From the NCBI GenBank assembly GCA_052389755.1, contig JBQTHP010000102.1:1-59037 (forward strand): DNA of 59,037 bases, written 5' to 3'. Position numbers and translations under genes: made by a program. Each line of letters starts with the position of its first letter. Within the stretch, counting starts at the first letter, position 1. The stretch is from JBQTHP01 sp052389755. GTDB lineage: Bacteria > Pseudomonadota > Gammaproteobacteria > Steroidobacterales > Steroidobacteraceae. The notes beneath the pieces were generated by a model. The model saw nothing but the letters and a program-made list of their open reading frames with translations, did not search any database and was not told the origin of the DNA. Shown here in pieces: positions 37,803-47,389 of the stretch.

Positions 37803-37812
37803 CGGCTGACGG

Positions 37813-38994
37813 TCACGTCCCTCTTTCCTGGAACGCAGTGGACGTGGAACGGAGAAAGTGACGCAACAGCGACGGATAACGGGCCACCGAGCGCACGATC
37901 GCGAAGAACACAGACAGGGGAGACAACCACTGCGGGAGGGACAGGATCAATGCCGCGGTCCGGGTGGGGCTCATGGAGCGCGCGTTGGCCGGTCGCCTTC
38001 TGCGTTCATACTCCCCGAGCAGGTTGCGATGGTTGCCTAAGGCCAGTTCGGCAAGCACACAGGCGTCCGCGATCGACATATTGGCACCTTGGCCGCCGGC
38101 TGGACTGACCGGGTGCGCGGCGTCGCCCATCAGAACGGCGCCTTCCCCTCCATAGCGCGGCGCGTGGCCCCACGGCCGGCGGATGCGGACGAAATCCTGA
38201 GGAAACCGTCGGTCCCGGATCACCTCTCGAACCGTAGGATCGGCGACGCAAAACCGGTTCCAAGACGACTCGACCGAGGGGATCGCGTCAAAGGTCCGCG
38301 AGAGTACCGGCACCAGTCCGGCGCCTTTGCTGTTGGGAAGGGGCAATATCACCAAGCCAAGAATCCCCGAAGCTCGGCGCTTCGAGTTCAACCACACATG
38401 CGCGGTCCCGGATGGAACCGCGGCGGGCCAGTCACATCCGAAACAAATGAAGTCCAGCGGAAACGCGCGCGTCTTCATGTCGATTTCGCAGGCTCTCCTT
38501 ACCAGCGACTCGGCGCCGTCGTCACCGACCGTGTAGGGTGCGACCACCTCGCCTTCTTCCCGCGTGGCGATATCGCGGGTGCGGACACCAACAATACGGC
38601 TCTTCTCTTTCAGAACCGCGATCGCCTCCACGCCACGACGCAATTCAAAGGAGCCGAGGCGGAGCAACTGTTCCCGAGTCTGGTTGGGATTGGTGGACCA
38701 GGGCTGGACATGAGCATCTCGTAGCACGTCCGCGGTGATGAAGGGGACGGTTCGCTTACCGTCGTGGACCTCGACGCCCCGCATCGGAAACACGGCTTCC
38801 TGTTCCCAGAGCTCTCTCGGACTCAGGGAGAACAGGACCTCCATCGTCGCGGGCCAGAGAACCTCTGGACGGACCCACTGTGGCGGGGCGAGGCTTTTTT
38901 CCAGCACCACGACCTTCTTCCCGCCGCGACCGAGCAACCCGGCCAGCACAGCGCCGCCAATGCCCCCACCAACTACAACAAAGTCCGCAGCCAT
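37813..38994 (-). CDS. FAD-dependent monooxygenase/oxidoreductase
   Basis: 393 residues from the ATG at 38994. N-terminal dinucleotide fold GGGIGGAVLAGLLGRGG and the FAD-ribose motif GDAAHPVSPAGGQGANMSIAD near residue 290 place it with aromatic hydroxylases and UbiH-like enzymes (PHBH fold). C-terminal about 40 residues are hydrophobic and basic (SLPQWLSPLSVFFAIVRSV), compatible with membrane contact as in squalene-epoxidase-like members. Substrate unknown. Last gene of a minus-strand series; 43 bases after the CDP-alcohol transferase. Confidence 0.88.
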   Translation of the reverse strand: MAADFVVVGGGIGGAVLAGLLGRGGKKVVVLEKSLAPPQWVRPEVLWPATMEVLFSLSPRELWEQEAVFPMRGVEVHDGKRTVPFITADVLRDAHVQPWSTNPNQTREQLLRLGSFELRRGVEAIAVLKEKSRIVGVRTRDIATREEGEVVAPYTVGDDGAESLVRRACEIDMKTRAFPLDFICFGCDWPAAVPSGTAHVWLNSKRRASGILGLVILPLPNSKGAGLVPVLSRTFDAIPSVESSWNRFCVADPTVREVIRDRRFPQDFVRIRRPWGHAPRYGGEGAVLMGDAAHPVSPAGGQGANMSIADACVLAELALGNHRNLLGEYERRRRPANARSMSPTRTAALILSLPQWLSPLSVFFAIVRSVARYPSLLRHFLRSTSTAFQERGT

Positions 38995-39037
38995 AATGCG
39001 GAGGGCAGATCGAGCGGGTTCATGGCATCTGGGCAAT

Positions 39038-39643
39038 TCAAGAGAAGACGCGCCGCGCCAGCACGATGCGGCCTACGACGGTTACCGCGCAGATCCCTGC
39101 ATAGACGTACGCGATCTGCGGAAACGCTGCCGGCCAGAGGCACGCCAGCACGAACACGGCGATCGTTTCGGCGCCTTCGGCAAGTCCGGCGGCGAAGTAG
39201 AACGATTTCGCGCCCTGCGTCCGCGTCTCCATCCCGCGCTTCGCGGCGAACACCGCGAAGGCGAGGAAGCTCGTGCCGGCGCCGACGAACGACGCAAGCA
39301 GGACGAGCGCAGGCAGCAGGTTTCGCGGGTCGGCAAGCCCGAAACCGGCCGGAATCGCCGCGTAGAACACGAAGTCACAGACGATGTCGAGATAGCCGCC
39401 GAAGTCGCTGTTGCGGCCGCGAATGCGCGCGAGGGGTCCGTCGATGCCGTCTAGCAAGCGGTTCAATGCGATCAGCGCGAGTGCGACTCCGTAGCGGTGC
39501 ATGGCGATCGCCGCCGCCGCGCCGATGGCGAAGGGGACGGCCGCGAGGGTGAGCGCGTTCGCGCTCACGCCCGTCCGCGCGATGAGGCACGCGAGCCGGT
39601 TGAGCGGCGGATCGATGATCGGACGCATCAAACCGTCGAGCAT
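39038..39643 (-). CDS. CDP-alcohol phosphatidyltransferase family protein
   Basis: 201 residues, about five or six membrane helices. The catalytic signature DGxxARx8GxxxDxxxD is complete (DGPLARIRGRNSDFGGYLD then IVCD). It would transfer a phosphatidyl or similar group from CDP-diacylglycerol to an alcohol; short members like this one have no assigned acceptor. The gene lies 22 bases after the nucleoside transporter and before the FAD enzyme on the same strand. Confidence 0.92.
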   Translation of the reverse strand: MLDGLMRPIIDPPLNRLACLIARTGVSANALTLAAVPFAIGAAAAIAMHRYGVALALIALNRLLDGIDGPLARIRGRNSDFGGYLDIVCDFVFYAAIPAGFGLADPRNLLPALVLLASFVGAGTSFLAFAVFAAKRGMETRTQGAKSFYFAAGLAEGAETIAVFVLACLWPAAFPQIAYVYAGICAVTVVGRIVLARRVFS

Positions 39644-39665
39644 GGCTGCTTCGCACTTCCTTCCC

Positions 39666-40931
39666 TCAAGCCCAGGTGATGAGGCCGATCACAGCGGCGA
39701 TCATCGCCGTCGCGAGATTGCCGGAGATCCACGACTTGAAGCCGAGCGAGAGAATCTCGCGGCGCCGCTCGGGCACGAGCGTCGTGAGCGTGGAAACCTG
39801 CAGGCCGATGCTCGCGAGATTCGCGAAGCCGCACAATGCGTACGTGACGATGAGAGTCGAACGCGGCGAGAGTCGGCCTGCATACTCGCCAGCGAGCTGC
39901 TGATACGCCACGTACTCGTTGAGGATCGCCTTCGTCCCCATGAGCGCGCCAGCATCGGTCGCCTCCGCCCATGGCACGCCGATGAGCCACATGAGGGGCG
40001 CGAAAAGCCAGCCGAAGATCCGCTCGAGCGTCAGCGCCTCGCCGCCGAACGACGGGAAGGCGCCGAGGATGAAGTTCGCGAGGGCGACGAGCGAGAACAC
40101 GACCATCAGCACCGCGATCACGGCGAGAAAGAGCTGCAGACCATCGAAGGTACCGCGGACGAGCGCGTCGATCGAGCTGTCGTAACGCAGCTCGTCGGCG
40201 CGCGCGTCCGCGCCCGTCGGGCTCTGGCCGGGCACCATCAGGCGCGCAAGCAGGACCGATGCGGGCAGGCACACGAGCGACGCCGTGATCACGTGGCCGA
40301 AGGAATTGTCGACGACGCGCGCGAGCGTCTGGCTGTACAGCACGAGCACGACGCCCGACACGGTCGCCATGCCGAGCGTCATCATCATGAAGAGCTCGGC
40401 GCGCGTGACGGTCCGCAGATACGCGCGCACGATGAGCGGCGCTTCGACCACTCCGAGGAATACGTTCGCGCCGGCGTTGAGTCCGACCGCACCGCCGATG
40501 CCGAGCGTGCGCTGCAGCGCCCACGACAGGCCGCGAACCACCAGCCGCAGCACGCCCCAGTGCCAGAGCAGCGCAGCGAGCGCCGACGTCAGGATGACGA
40601 GCGGCAGAATCTGAAACGCGATGATGACCGGAACCGCTGCGCCCGGCTTCAGCTCGAACGGCGGCTCTGCTCCGCCGAGGTATCCGAACATGTACGAGGA
40701 TCCGGCGCGGCTCGAAGCCTCGAGCACGGCCACCCCGGCATTGGCGGCGCGCAAAGCCTCCCAGATGACCGGCACGCGCAGCACCGCGAATGCGACGGTC
40801 ACCTGCAGGATCAGCGCGCCGAGAATCCATCGCCACGAGGGAATCTCACGCCGGTTTTCGCTGAGCGCCCACGCGATGCCGACGATGGCGGCGAGTCCGA
40901 GCGCGCTCTGCAACGGCGCCAACCACGACAT
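39666..40931 (-). CDS. Concentrative nucleoside transporter (NupC/CNT family)
   Basis: 421 residues, inner membrane, about 10 helices. Family marks: FGYLGGAEPPF, GVVEAPLIVRAYL, MATVSGVVLVLY and the C-terminal YALCGFANLASIGLQ. It imports nucleosides with Na+ or H+. It follows a large TonB-dependent receptor on the same strand after 39 bases, so the receptor may bring the same or related substrates over the outer membrane; that is inference. Confidence 0.93.
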   Translation of the reverse strand: MSWLAPLQSALGLAAIVGIAWALSENRREIPSWRWILGALILQVTVAFAVLRVPVIWEALRAANAGVAVLEASSRAGSSYMFGYLGGAEPPFELKPGAAVPVIIAFQILPLVILTSALAALLWHWGVLRLVVRGLSWALQRTLGIGGAVGLNAGANVFLGVVEAPLIVRAYLRTVTRAELFMMMTLGMATVSGVVLVLYSQTLARVVDNSFGHVITASLVCLPASVLLARLMVPGQSPTGADARADELRYDSSIDALVRGTFDGLQLFLAVIAVLMVVFSLVALANFILGAFPSFGGEALTLERIFGWLFAPLMWLIGVPWAEATDAGALMGTKAILNEYVAYQQLAGEYAGRLSPRSTLIVTYALCGFANLASIGLQVSTLTTLVPERRREILSLGFKSWISGNLATAMIAAVIGLITWA

Positions 40932-40970
40932 CGAGCCCGAGCCCCCCGAATCCGCGTGCCCGCAGGCAGT

Positions 40971-43900
40971 TTACAGGCGCGCCACGATTCCGAACTGAAA
41001 CTGACGCGGTGGGCCCGCATTTCGCTGCACGAAGGGCGCTCCGCCGCCGAACTGCACCTGGTTCGAGGTGGTCGCCGAATTGGCGAAACCGGACTCGTTG
41101 CTCGCATCGAAGAGGTTGAACACGTCGGCGCGCATCTCGAGAGCCGTACTCGCGAGCCGCAGCTCGTATCGCAGGCCGAGATCAACCGTCGTGGACCAGG
41201 ACAGGCGGCCGGAGTTACGCGCCGCGCCCGGATAGCGATCGGAGTTGCCGACGAAGTTCTCGCCGAACGACGCGCCGTCCCCGTTCAGATCCTGGGTGCC
41301 GAATACGCGCGCATCGGGCACGAGGTTCACCGGCTGACCCGACTGAAAGAGGCCGGCGACCGACAGCGTGAGATCCGGAAACGGATGCAGGTACGCGACC
41401 GCCGAGATCACGTGCCGCCGGTCGTTGGCGGACGGACCGCCGTCGCGCGCGAAGTCGTTCGCGTTCGACGCGCGGAAGTTGATGTCGTCGGTGTCGTTCT
41501 CGAGCTTCGAAAGCGTATAGGACACGCGCGCGGCCCAGCGATCGTCGCCCTGCTCCTTCACGAGCCGCAGACTGAGTGCACGGTACTCCGCGTTCCCTTC
41601 GGTTTCCGACACCGTGATCTGGCGCGCACCACCGGCAGCGAGCGCGACCGGGCGCGACGCGTCGGCCTCGGCCTGTGTGCGCACGAGGCCGAGCTGGCCG
41701 GCGCGGGCCATCCGTGCGGCGTCATCCGGCAACGCCCGCAGCTCCGCGATCACGCTGTCGGTGAGCGCGGCTGCGTCCGGGATGAAAGACGCCGGTGAGT
41801 TGAGGTCGCGAAGTCGCACGAGATGATGGGTGCGGTTGTACAGAAGATCGATCGCGCCGCTCCAGTTCGCGTCGATGTGGCGTTGCCATCCGAGCGAGAA
41901 CTGCGCGGCGTACGGGCTTTCGTATCCGTTCGGGTTCAGGATGCGAGCCTCGTTGATCACGGCCGTGTCGCGCAGCGCCTGTACGGCCGTGGCCGGAGGA
42001 CACTCAGCGACGGTCGCGCATGACGGATTCACCGTGAGATTGCCGTCGTACGTCACGCGGTCCAGATCGGTGTCGGGCGGGAGCAGTCCGAGCGCGATGA
42101 GCTCGCCGAGCTGCGAGCGGAACGCGGTACTGGTCGTATTACGTTGAAGCGCGTCCGATACGACCGCATAGGTGAGCTTGTCGTAGAACACACCCGCGCC
42201 GAAGCGCAGCACGTTTCGCTCATCGGGCCTGAAGTTCACGGACAGGCGCGGGGCGAAATTGTCGAGATCGTCATGGCCCCCGCCCTCGCCGGTGAGCGAG
42301 TCGTAGTCCCATCTCAATCCGGCCGTGAACGTGAGGCGCGGGCCGAGATGCCATTCGTCCTCGACGTAAAACGCGGCGAGGCGCTGCGTTCGTCCGAATG
42401 ACTGCGGACGCAGCTCGACGCCGTAGCTCGAGACCGCGGGATCGAGGCCCAGTATGTCGTCGGCGCCGAGGCCCACGCCGAGGTCGCGCGAGCGCAGGGC
42501 CGCAAGCTGCGCATCCGTGAGATCGACGACGAAATTGCCGTCGGGATTGCCGCCTCCCTCGAGGTCGAAGTCCGCGGCAAGATAGTCCGCACCGTATGCG
42601 ACGCGGTGCGCGCCGAGATCGAGCTCCGCCTTGTGTTGCGTCTGGATCGTGCGCTCGCGGTTGTCGAAAACGAACCCGGGATGGCCCACGATCGCGACAG
42701 GCACGCCGGACGGATCGCGCGCGACGACCTGCGGTCCCGCCTGCCGCGCTTCGCCGTAGTCCCAATGGAAACTGCTCCACTGCAGACTGCCGCGGTAGCT
42801 CCACAGATCGCCCGCATACCGAAGCGTACTTGCAACCAGCATGGAATCGCGGTCCTGCTCGGAGCCGGCTGACGGAAATTGCACGCTGCCGCCGCCCAGG
42901 CTGCCTCCCGGCCGCTCGATGGTCACGCGTCCCAGATTCCCACGCAGCGTCCCCGTCCAGCGCTCGTCGAAGCGATGGTCGACGCGCGCCGAGGTGAGAA
43001 AGAACCGGTTGTGCCCCTCGAGCGACTCGACGGCGCCGACCGCAGGCGCATCGAGCACCGTATCGTTCGTGTCGCTGGTGTACTCAACGTTCGTGAGGAA
43101 GAACGTGCGATCGCGCACGATAGGGCCGCCGATCGTGGCGCCGGCCTGCAGCCGCTCGAAGCTGTCGCTGACGAAGTTTCCAGAGAGATCGCGCTGCGCG
43201 TACGCGGAGCTCGAGTCCAGCGGCTGCCCCGGGCGAACGAGCGTGTAGATCTCGGACTCGAGATCGTTGCCGCCCGCGCGCGACGAAACGTTCACGACAC
43301 CCGTTGCGCTGCGCCCGAACTCCGCGGAGAAACTGTTCGCGAGCACCGTCACGTCGCGCGCGAAACCGATCGGAATCGGAAATTTCTGCCCGCCCAGGAA
43401 ATTCTCGTTGTTGTCGAGGCCGTCGATCAGGAAGTTCGCATAGAGACCGTTCGAACCGTTGATCGAGATGGCCGGTGCTTCGGGGAAGAACCCGGTCGAC
43501 GGCACCACGTTCGGCAGATGCACGAGTGCCCGCAGCACGTCGCGGCCTTCGATCGGCAGCTGCTCAAGATCCTCTTCGTCGAGAGTTGCCGAAACCTCGG
43601 CATTGACCTGATTCAACTCCGCGATGACGCGCGCCCCTTCGACCAGGACGGTGGCGAGCTGCGCTGCGGGCGCGACGAGCGTCACGCCGCGGACGAAATT
43701 GCTGCGCAGACTGAGCGGCGCCGATCGCGCCTCGGCGTGATCGCTTCCCGCTTCGACGAAGACAACGTACTCGCCGGAGGTCGAGAGTCCCGCCAGGCGC
43801 GCCTGGCCTGCGGCGTCCGTTCGCACCCGCTGCGTGAACCCGATCGAGGAATTTTCGATCGCGAGACTCGCGTTGGCGATCGGCGCGTTGTCGGCCTCCC

Positions 43901-44012
43901 GTACGACGCTGATCGCCATGCCGGCCTGTTGCGCGTACACGGGCGGGGCGGCGATCAGCACGAGAAGCAGAGTACGTAACGGGCGCGGTCGTGCCGGGTT
44001 GAAGCCCATCAT
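40971..44012 (-). CDS. Oar-like TonB-dependent receptor with N-terminal carboxypeptidase-regulatory domain
   Basis: 1013 residues from the ATG at 44012 (AGGA upstream). Signal peptide about 1-29 (cut after VYAQ), a transthyretin-like CarboxypepD-regulatory domain (about 30-115), a plug domain (about 150-270, with LPIEGRDVLRALVHLPNVVP and FLIDGLDNNENFLGG), and an about 740-residue beta barrel with DDEWHLGPRLTF-type strands (DEWHLGPRLTFTAGLRWDYD). It imports large or scarce substrates with TonB energy; the ligand is unknown. The last residues (QFQFGIVARL) lack the usual terminal aromatic. Preceded by a redoxin, followed by the nucleoside transporter. Confidence 0.92.
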   Translation of the reverse strand: MMGFNPARPRPLRTLLLVLIAAPPVYAQQAGMAISVVREADNAPIANASLAIENSSIGFTQRVRTDAAGQARLAGLSTSGEYVVFVEAGSDHAEARSAPLSLRSNFVRGVTLVAPAAQLATVLVEGARVIAELNQVNAEVSATLDEEDLEQLPIEGRDVLRALVHLPNVVPSTGFFPEAPAISINGSNGLYANFLIDGLDNNENFLGGQKFPIPIGFARDVTVLANSFSAEFGRSATGVVNVSSRAGGNDLESEIYTLVRPGQPLDSSSAYAQRDLSGNFVSDSFERLQAGATIGGPIVRDRTFFLTNVEYTSDTNDTVLDAPAVGAVESLEGHNRFFLTSARVDHRFDERWTGTLRGNLGRVTIERPGGSLGGGSVQFPSAGSEQDRDSMLVASTLRYAGDLWSYRGSLQWSSFHWDYGEARQAGPQVVARDPSGVPVAIVGHPGFVFDNRERTIQTQHKAELDLGAHRVAYGADYLAADFDLEGGGNPDGNFVVDLTDAQLAALRSRDLGVGLGADDILGLDPAVSSYGVELRPQSFGRTQRLAAFYVEDEWHLGPRLTFTAGLRWDYDSLTGEGGGHDDLDNFAPRLSVNFRPDERNVLRFGAGVFYDKLTYAVVSDALQRNTTSTAFRSQLGELIALGLLPPDTDLDRVTYDGNLTVNPSCATVAECPPATAVQALRDTAVINEARILNPNGYESPYAAQFSLGWQRHIDANWSGAIDLLYNRTHHLVRLRDLNSPASFIPDAAALTDSVIAELRALPDDAARMARAGQLGLVRTQAEADASRPVALAAGGARQITVSETEGNAEYRALSLRLVKEQGDDRWAARVSYTLSKLENDTDDINFRASNANDFARDGGPSANDRRHVISAVAYLHPFPDLTLSVAGLFQSGQPVNLVPDARVFGTQDLNGDGASFGENFVGNSDRYPGAARNSGRLSWSTTVDLGLRYELRLASTALEMRADVFNLFDASNESGFANSATTSNQVQFGGGAPFVQRNAGPPRQFQFGIVARL

Positions 44013-44043
44013 GTTCCTGGCGGCCTGGTTCAGGCGAACAGTG

Positions 44044-44574
44044 TCACCGTGCCGCGAGCAACCGCGCAATGCCCTCCTCGAACAGCCTCCCCCGCGGCTC
44101 GCGGAGATGCAGCTCGCCGATCTCGGTGGCCTCTATCCGGCCCGTCCTGCCGATGAGGTAGAACGCAGGCCAGAATCGGTTGCCGAGCGCCTTCCAGTAG
44201 CTGAAATCGTTGTCGAGCATCACCGGATACTCGATGTTCAGCTTCGCGACGGCGGCTCGCACGTTTGCGGGTATGCGCTCGCGCGCGAACTCCGGCGTGT
44301 GAACGCTCACGACGACGAGCCCGTCGTCGCGGTAGCGCTCGTGCATCGCGGTGAGCCACGGAAGCGTGCGGCGGCAGTTGATGCAATCGAACGTCCAGAA
44401 CTCGACGAGCACGACCTTCCCGCGAAGCTCGGCGAGCGTTAACGGCTTCGAGTTGATCCACTCTGCGGGGGCCCTGTGCGTGAATTCCGGAGCGTTACGA
44501 GCACCCGCAACCGCAACGGACCCACAGGGGCTTACGGCGAGGAGGACGGAAAGCAGCGAGACGAGGTATGGCAT
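44044..44574 (-). CDS. TlpA/DipZ-like periplasmic redoxin
   Basis: 176 residues with signal peptide (about 1-24). Thioredoxin fold with active site FDCINCRR (CINC) after VVLVEFWT, and the YPVMLDNDFSYWKALGN and WPAFYLIGRTG stretches of the redoxin branch. Reduces or resolves cysteines outside the inner membrane. It precedes the TonB receptor by 31 bases and may be co-transcribed, though a functional link is not evident. Confidence 0.9.
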   Translation of the reverse strand: MPYLVSLLSVLLAVSPCGSVAVAGARNAPEFTHRAPAEWINSKPLTLAELRGKVVLVEFWTFDCINCRRTLPWLTAMHERYRDDGLVVVSVHTPEFARERIPANVRAAVAKLNIEYPVMLDNDFSYWKALGNRFWPAFYLIGRTGRIEATEIGELHLREPRGRLFEEGIARLLAAR

Positions 44575-44968
44575 ACGGCCCTCTCGGAAGTAGGACCGCC
44601 GAAACAGCTGAGAAATTGCCTTGCATCGCCGATTCGGATTTCGCCGCCTCGGCGCGTGGTCGGTCGGCCGCCGAAAGCGAGCCAGCGCTAAGGTGACGCA
44701 ATCTTCGACCTAGAAACACCAGTCGAAGTGGGCTACCACCCCCACCCTGTTTCGAGTTGAGACTCGGGTCAGGCACGAGGGAGTGGCCCTGCGCCTCGAT
44801 TTCAGCTGGAACCCTAGGCGTCGCCACCATGGGAGCCCGCTTCTTGCGCGGCCTTTGCGAGTGCGAGGACATGGATCCTGGCGCGCCGGGCTCTGAAATA
44901 TCCTCGGCATCGCACGGGTCTTTATCGCTGGAGAACGAGAACCTTACTTCACTGCTTCTGGAGACACC
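44575..44968. other. Divergent intergenic region upstream of the bufferin operon
   Basis: 394 bases between the redoxin gene (minus) and the bufferin operon (plus). It must hold the operon promoter. A GGAG lies 7 bases before the first start codon. I see GAAC-containing stretches such as GGAACCCTAGGCGTC (44809-44823) that recall ECF promoter halves, but spacing between the halves is wrong, so no promoter is called. No RNA gene or repeat is seen. Confidence 0.4.
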
Positions 44969-45235
44969 ATGAATGTGAAGACTCTGACGATCGCGGCTGC
45001 CGTGGGTAGCCTGCTTGCCGTGGGCGCCGTTACCCCGTCGTTCGCCGCCGAGAAGGAGGCGAAGGAGAAGTGCTACGGCGTCGCAAAGGCCGGGAAGAAC
45101 GACTGCGCCGGGAACAGCCACGCCTGCGCCGGTCAGTCCAAGGTGGACAACGATCCCGGCGAATGGAAGTACGTCCCCGCTGGCCAGTGCGAGACCATGG
45201 GCGGCAAGATGGACGCCGGAAAGAAGAAGATGTAG
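44969..45235 (+). CDS. bufA: Bufferin-type precursor (DUF2282 / BufA1 family)
   Basis: 88 residues: signal peptide (about 1-26) and a short core with four cysteines (C35, C46, C53, C74) in the family pattern CYGVAKAGKNDC, NSHAC, PAGQCETMGG. In bufferins the DUF692 enzyme converts some core cysteines to thiooxazoles; the product is exported and binds copper. All four cysteines and the WKYVPAGQC ending are kept. It is the first gene of a six-gene plus-strand series. Its Lys/Glu-rich N-terminal mature part (EKEAKEK) is common in the family. Function is inferred from the established bufferin systems. Confidence 0.93.
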   Translation: MNVKTLTIAAAVGSLLAVGAVTPSFAAEKEAKEKCYGVAKAGKNDCAGNSHACAGQSKVDNDPGEWKYVPAGQCETMGGKMDAGKKKM

Positions 45236-45242
45236 TCGGCCG

Positions 45243-46118
45243 ATGACGGGCTCGCACGCGCATCAGCGATCGCCCCGCGGGTCGATCCCGGCACGAGCCG
45301 GGATCGGCCTGCGCGCGCTGCATCACGAGGCACTCATCCGCGAGCGCCCTCCGATCGGCTGGATCGAGGCGCATACCGAGAACTACTTCCACGACGGCGG
45401 CCCGCATCTGCAGGCGCTCGAACGCGCGCGCGAGATGTATCCGCTCAGTCTTCACGGCGTCGGGCTCGGCCTCGGTTCTGTCGATCCTCCGGACCCGGAG
45501 CATGTGCGCCGCGTCCGGATTGCCATCGAGCGATTCGAGCCGGCGCTCGTTTCCGAGCATGCCTGCTGGGCGCACGTCGACGGGGAGCACTTCAACGACT
45601 TGCTGCCGCTGCCTTACACCGAAGAAGCCGTCGATTTGCTGGCTGCGCGCGTCCGCGAGGTTCAGGATGCCCTCGGCCGGCAGATTCTCATCGAGAACGT
45701 TTCGGCCTATCTGGCCTACGGCACATCGTGTCTCACGGAAGCGGAGTTTCTCAGCGCCGTGGTCGAGCGTTCCGGCTGCGGGCTGTTGTTGGATGTCAAC
45801 AACGCGTACGTGACTTCCCAGAATCTGGGCGTTGATGCCGAGTCCTTCCTGGAAGGGCTTCCGACAGCCTCGGTGCAGGAGATTCACCTCGCCGGACATC
45901 GGCGCAACCGCGTGGGTGCGCGCGAGCTGCTGATCGACGATCACGGCTCGAGCGTGTGCCCCGCTGTGTGGAACCTTTATGCGCGCGCCGTCGCGCGCTT
46001 CGGTGCGGTGCCGACGCTCATCGAGTGGGATACCGACGTGCCCGCTCTCGACGTTCTGGTAGGCGAGGCGCTCGAGGCTCAGCGTCATCTCGACAGGCAT
46101 CATGCGCTCGCTGCGTGA
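45243..46118 (+). CDS. bufB: Multinuclear non-haem iron oxygenase (DUF692, BufB)
   Basis: 291 residues. TIM-barrel MNIO enzyme with the iron ligands spread over the usual motifs: WIEAHTENYFHDGG, LSLHGVGLGLGS, SEHACWAH, LIENVSAYL, LLLDVNNAYVTSQN, EIHLAGH and TLIEWDTDVP. It oxidises cysteines of the bufferin core peptide to 5-thiooxazole using Fe(II)/Fe(III). It begins 7 bases after bufA and its end overlaps bufC by 17 bases. Confidence 0.95.
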   Translation: MTGSHAHQRSPRGSIPARAGIGLRALHHEALIRERPPIGWIEAHTENYFHDGGPHLQALERAREMYPLSLHGVGLGLGSVDPPDPEHVRRVRIAIERFEPALVSEHACWAHVDGEHFNDLLPLPYTEEAVDLLAARVREVQDALGRQILIENVSAYLAYGTSCLTEAEFLSAVVERSGCGLLLDVNNAYVTSQNLGVDAESFLEGLPTASVQEIHLAGHRRNRVGARELLIDDHGSSVCPAVWNLYARAVARFGAVPTLIEWDTDVPALDVLVGEALEAQRHLDRHHALAA

Positions 46119-46857
46119 TCTGCAGGCCGCGTTCGCGGCGGCTCTGCACGGCGCGCCGAGCGCAGCGGCGCCCGGGATCCTCGCCGACGGCCTCGATCGC
46201 GAGGCGCGATTGCAGGTCTATCGGCACAACACGGAGGCCATCTTCGAAGATGCGCTCGCGCGCACGTATCCGGTACTCAGACGACGCGTCGGGGATGAGC
46301 ATTTCCGCCAGCTCGCACGACTCTTTCGGCTGCAGCATTTTTCGCGCGGCGGGGACCTGCACTGGATCGGCCGCGACTTCGCGTCTTTTCTCGCGCGGTA
46401 TCACGAGAGCACGCCGTATGCATGGCTCGCCCACCTCGCGCGTCTGGAATGGGCGTGCGAAGAGGCGCTCGTCGCCGCCGACGCCGCGCCCTTGACGATC
46501 CGTAGCCTCGCGCACGTCGCGCCCGGTCGGCTCGCCGACGTCCGCCTCACGCTGCAACCTTCGACCCGAATCGTGAGCTCGCCTTATCCGGTCTTCACGG
46601 TGTGGGCTGCAAACCAAGAGTCGGCTGCTGCGCCCGTCGATCTGACGTTGGGAGCGGAGCATGTCGTGCTGCGGTGCGCGCGAAACGGTCTTTGCTTGTA
46701 CGGCAGGACCTCGGCAGACGCGCAGTTCGTCGAGCAGCTCTTGCAGGGCGCGCCGCTCGGTGTTGCACTCGAAACATCCGGACTCACGCCCGAGAGCCTG
46801 CACCGCGCGCTTGCATGGCTGGTCGCCGAAGAATTCGTGACCGGAGTGGAAGCATGA
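46102..46857 (+). CDS. bufC: DUF2063 protein, BufC recognition partner
   Basis: 251 residues. N-terminal DUF2063 domain (about 8-95: LQVYRHNTEAIFEDALARTY, then FRLQHFSRGGDLHWIG) and a C-terminal domain about 100-251. In DUF692 pathways this partner helps bind the precursor and present its cysteines. Start overlaps bufB and its stop overlaps the DoxX gene (ATGA), so all are translationally coupled. Confidence 0.93.
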   Translation: MRSLRDLQAAFAAALHGAPSAAAPGILADGLDREARLQVYRHNTEAIFEDALARTYPVLRRRVGDEHFRQLARLFRLQHFSRGGDLHWIGRDFASFLARYHESTPYAWLAHLARLEWACEEALVAADAAPLTIRSLAHVAPGRLADVRLTLQPSTRIVSSPYPVFTVWAANQESAAAPVDLTLGAEHVVLRCARNGLCLYGRTSADAQFVEQLLQGAPLGVALETSGLTPESLHRALAWLVAEEFVTGVEA

Positions 46858-47360
46858 CTTTGGCACCGCACATCGCCGGTGCGAATCGCCTCGCGAGCCG
46901 AGCGGTATCGCCGCTCGCGACCCCCCTTCTGCTCTCGACACGGCTGTATGTGGCATGGCAGTTTCTGAAGGCTGGATGGCTCAAAATCACGAGCTGGGAG
47001 ACGACGCTGTTCCTGTTCGAAGAGGAGTATCGCGTTCCGCTGGTTCCACCGGCCGTTGCTGCCGCACTCGGTACTGCGGGCGAGATCGTCTTCCCGCTTT
47101 TCCTGATCGCGGGGCTCTTCAGCCGATACGCCGCTGCCGGACTCTTCGCGGTCAATGTTCTGGCTGTGGCGGCGTACTCGCACGTGCTGCTCGCCGAAGG
47201 CTCCGAGGCGGCGATCGCCCAGCATTACCTGTGGGGCGTGATGCTGCTGGTGCTGGTCGTCTTCGGGTCTGGAACCCTTTCGTTCGATGCGCTCGCTGAT
47301 CGCCAAACGCCCGCGGCCGGCCCTTCGCGCGGCGCTACCGCCAACCAGCCCATCGAGTGA
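46854..47360 (+). CDS. DoxX-family membrane protein of the bufferin operon
   Basis: 168 residues, four membrane helices with the DoxX pattern (LLLSTRLYVAWQFLKAGWLK, then IVFPLFLIAGLFSRYAAAGL). DoxX-like proteins are common in bufferin operons and may be redox partners for quinol or sulphide chemistry or help metal handling; not established. Overlaps bufC by 4 bases. Confidence 0.9.
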   Translation: MTLAPHIAGANRLASRAVSPLATPLLLSTRLYVAWQFLKAGWLKITSWETTLFLFEEEYRVPLVPPAVAAALGTAGEIVFPLFLIAGLFSRYAAAGLFAVNVLAVAAYSHVLLAEGSEAAIAQHYLWGVMLLVLVVFGSGTLSFDALADRQTPAAGPSRGATANQPIE

Positions 47361-47389
47361 GCCGCGCGGCTGACCGCGGCTGGTTTAGC

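Noticed and set aside
44757..44972. A small gene in the leader of the bufferin operon
   Set aside because: No ribosome binding site and low-complexity composition; it would end inside bufA.
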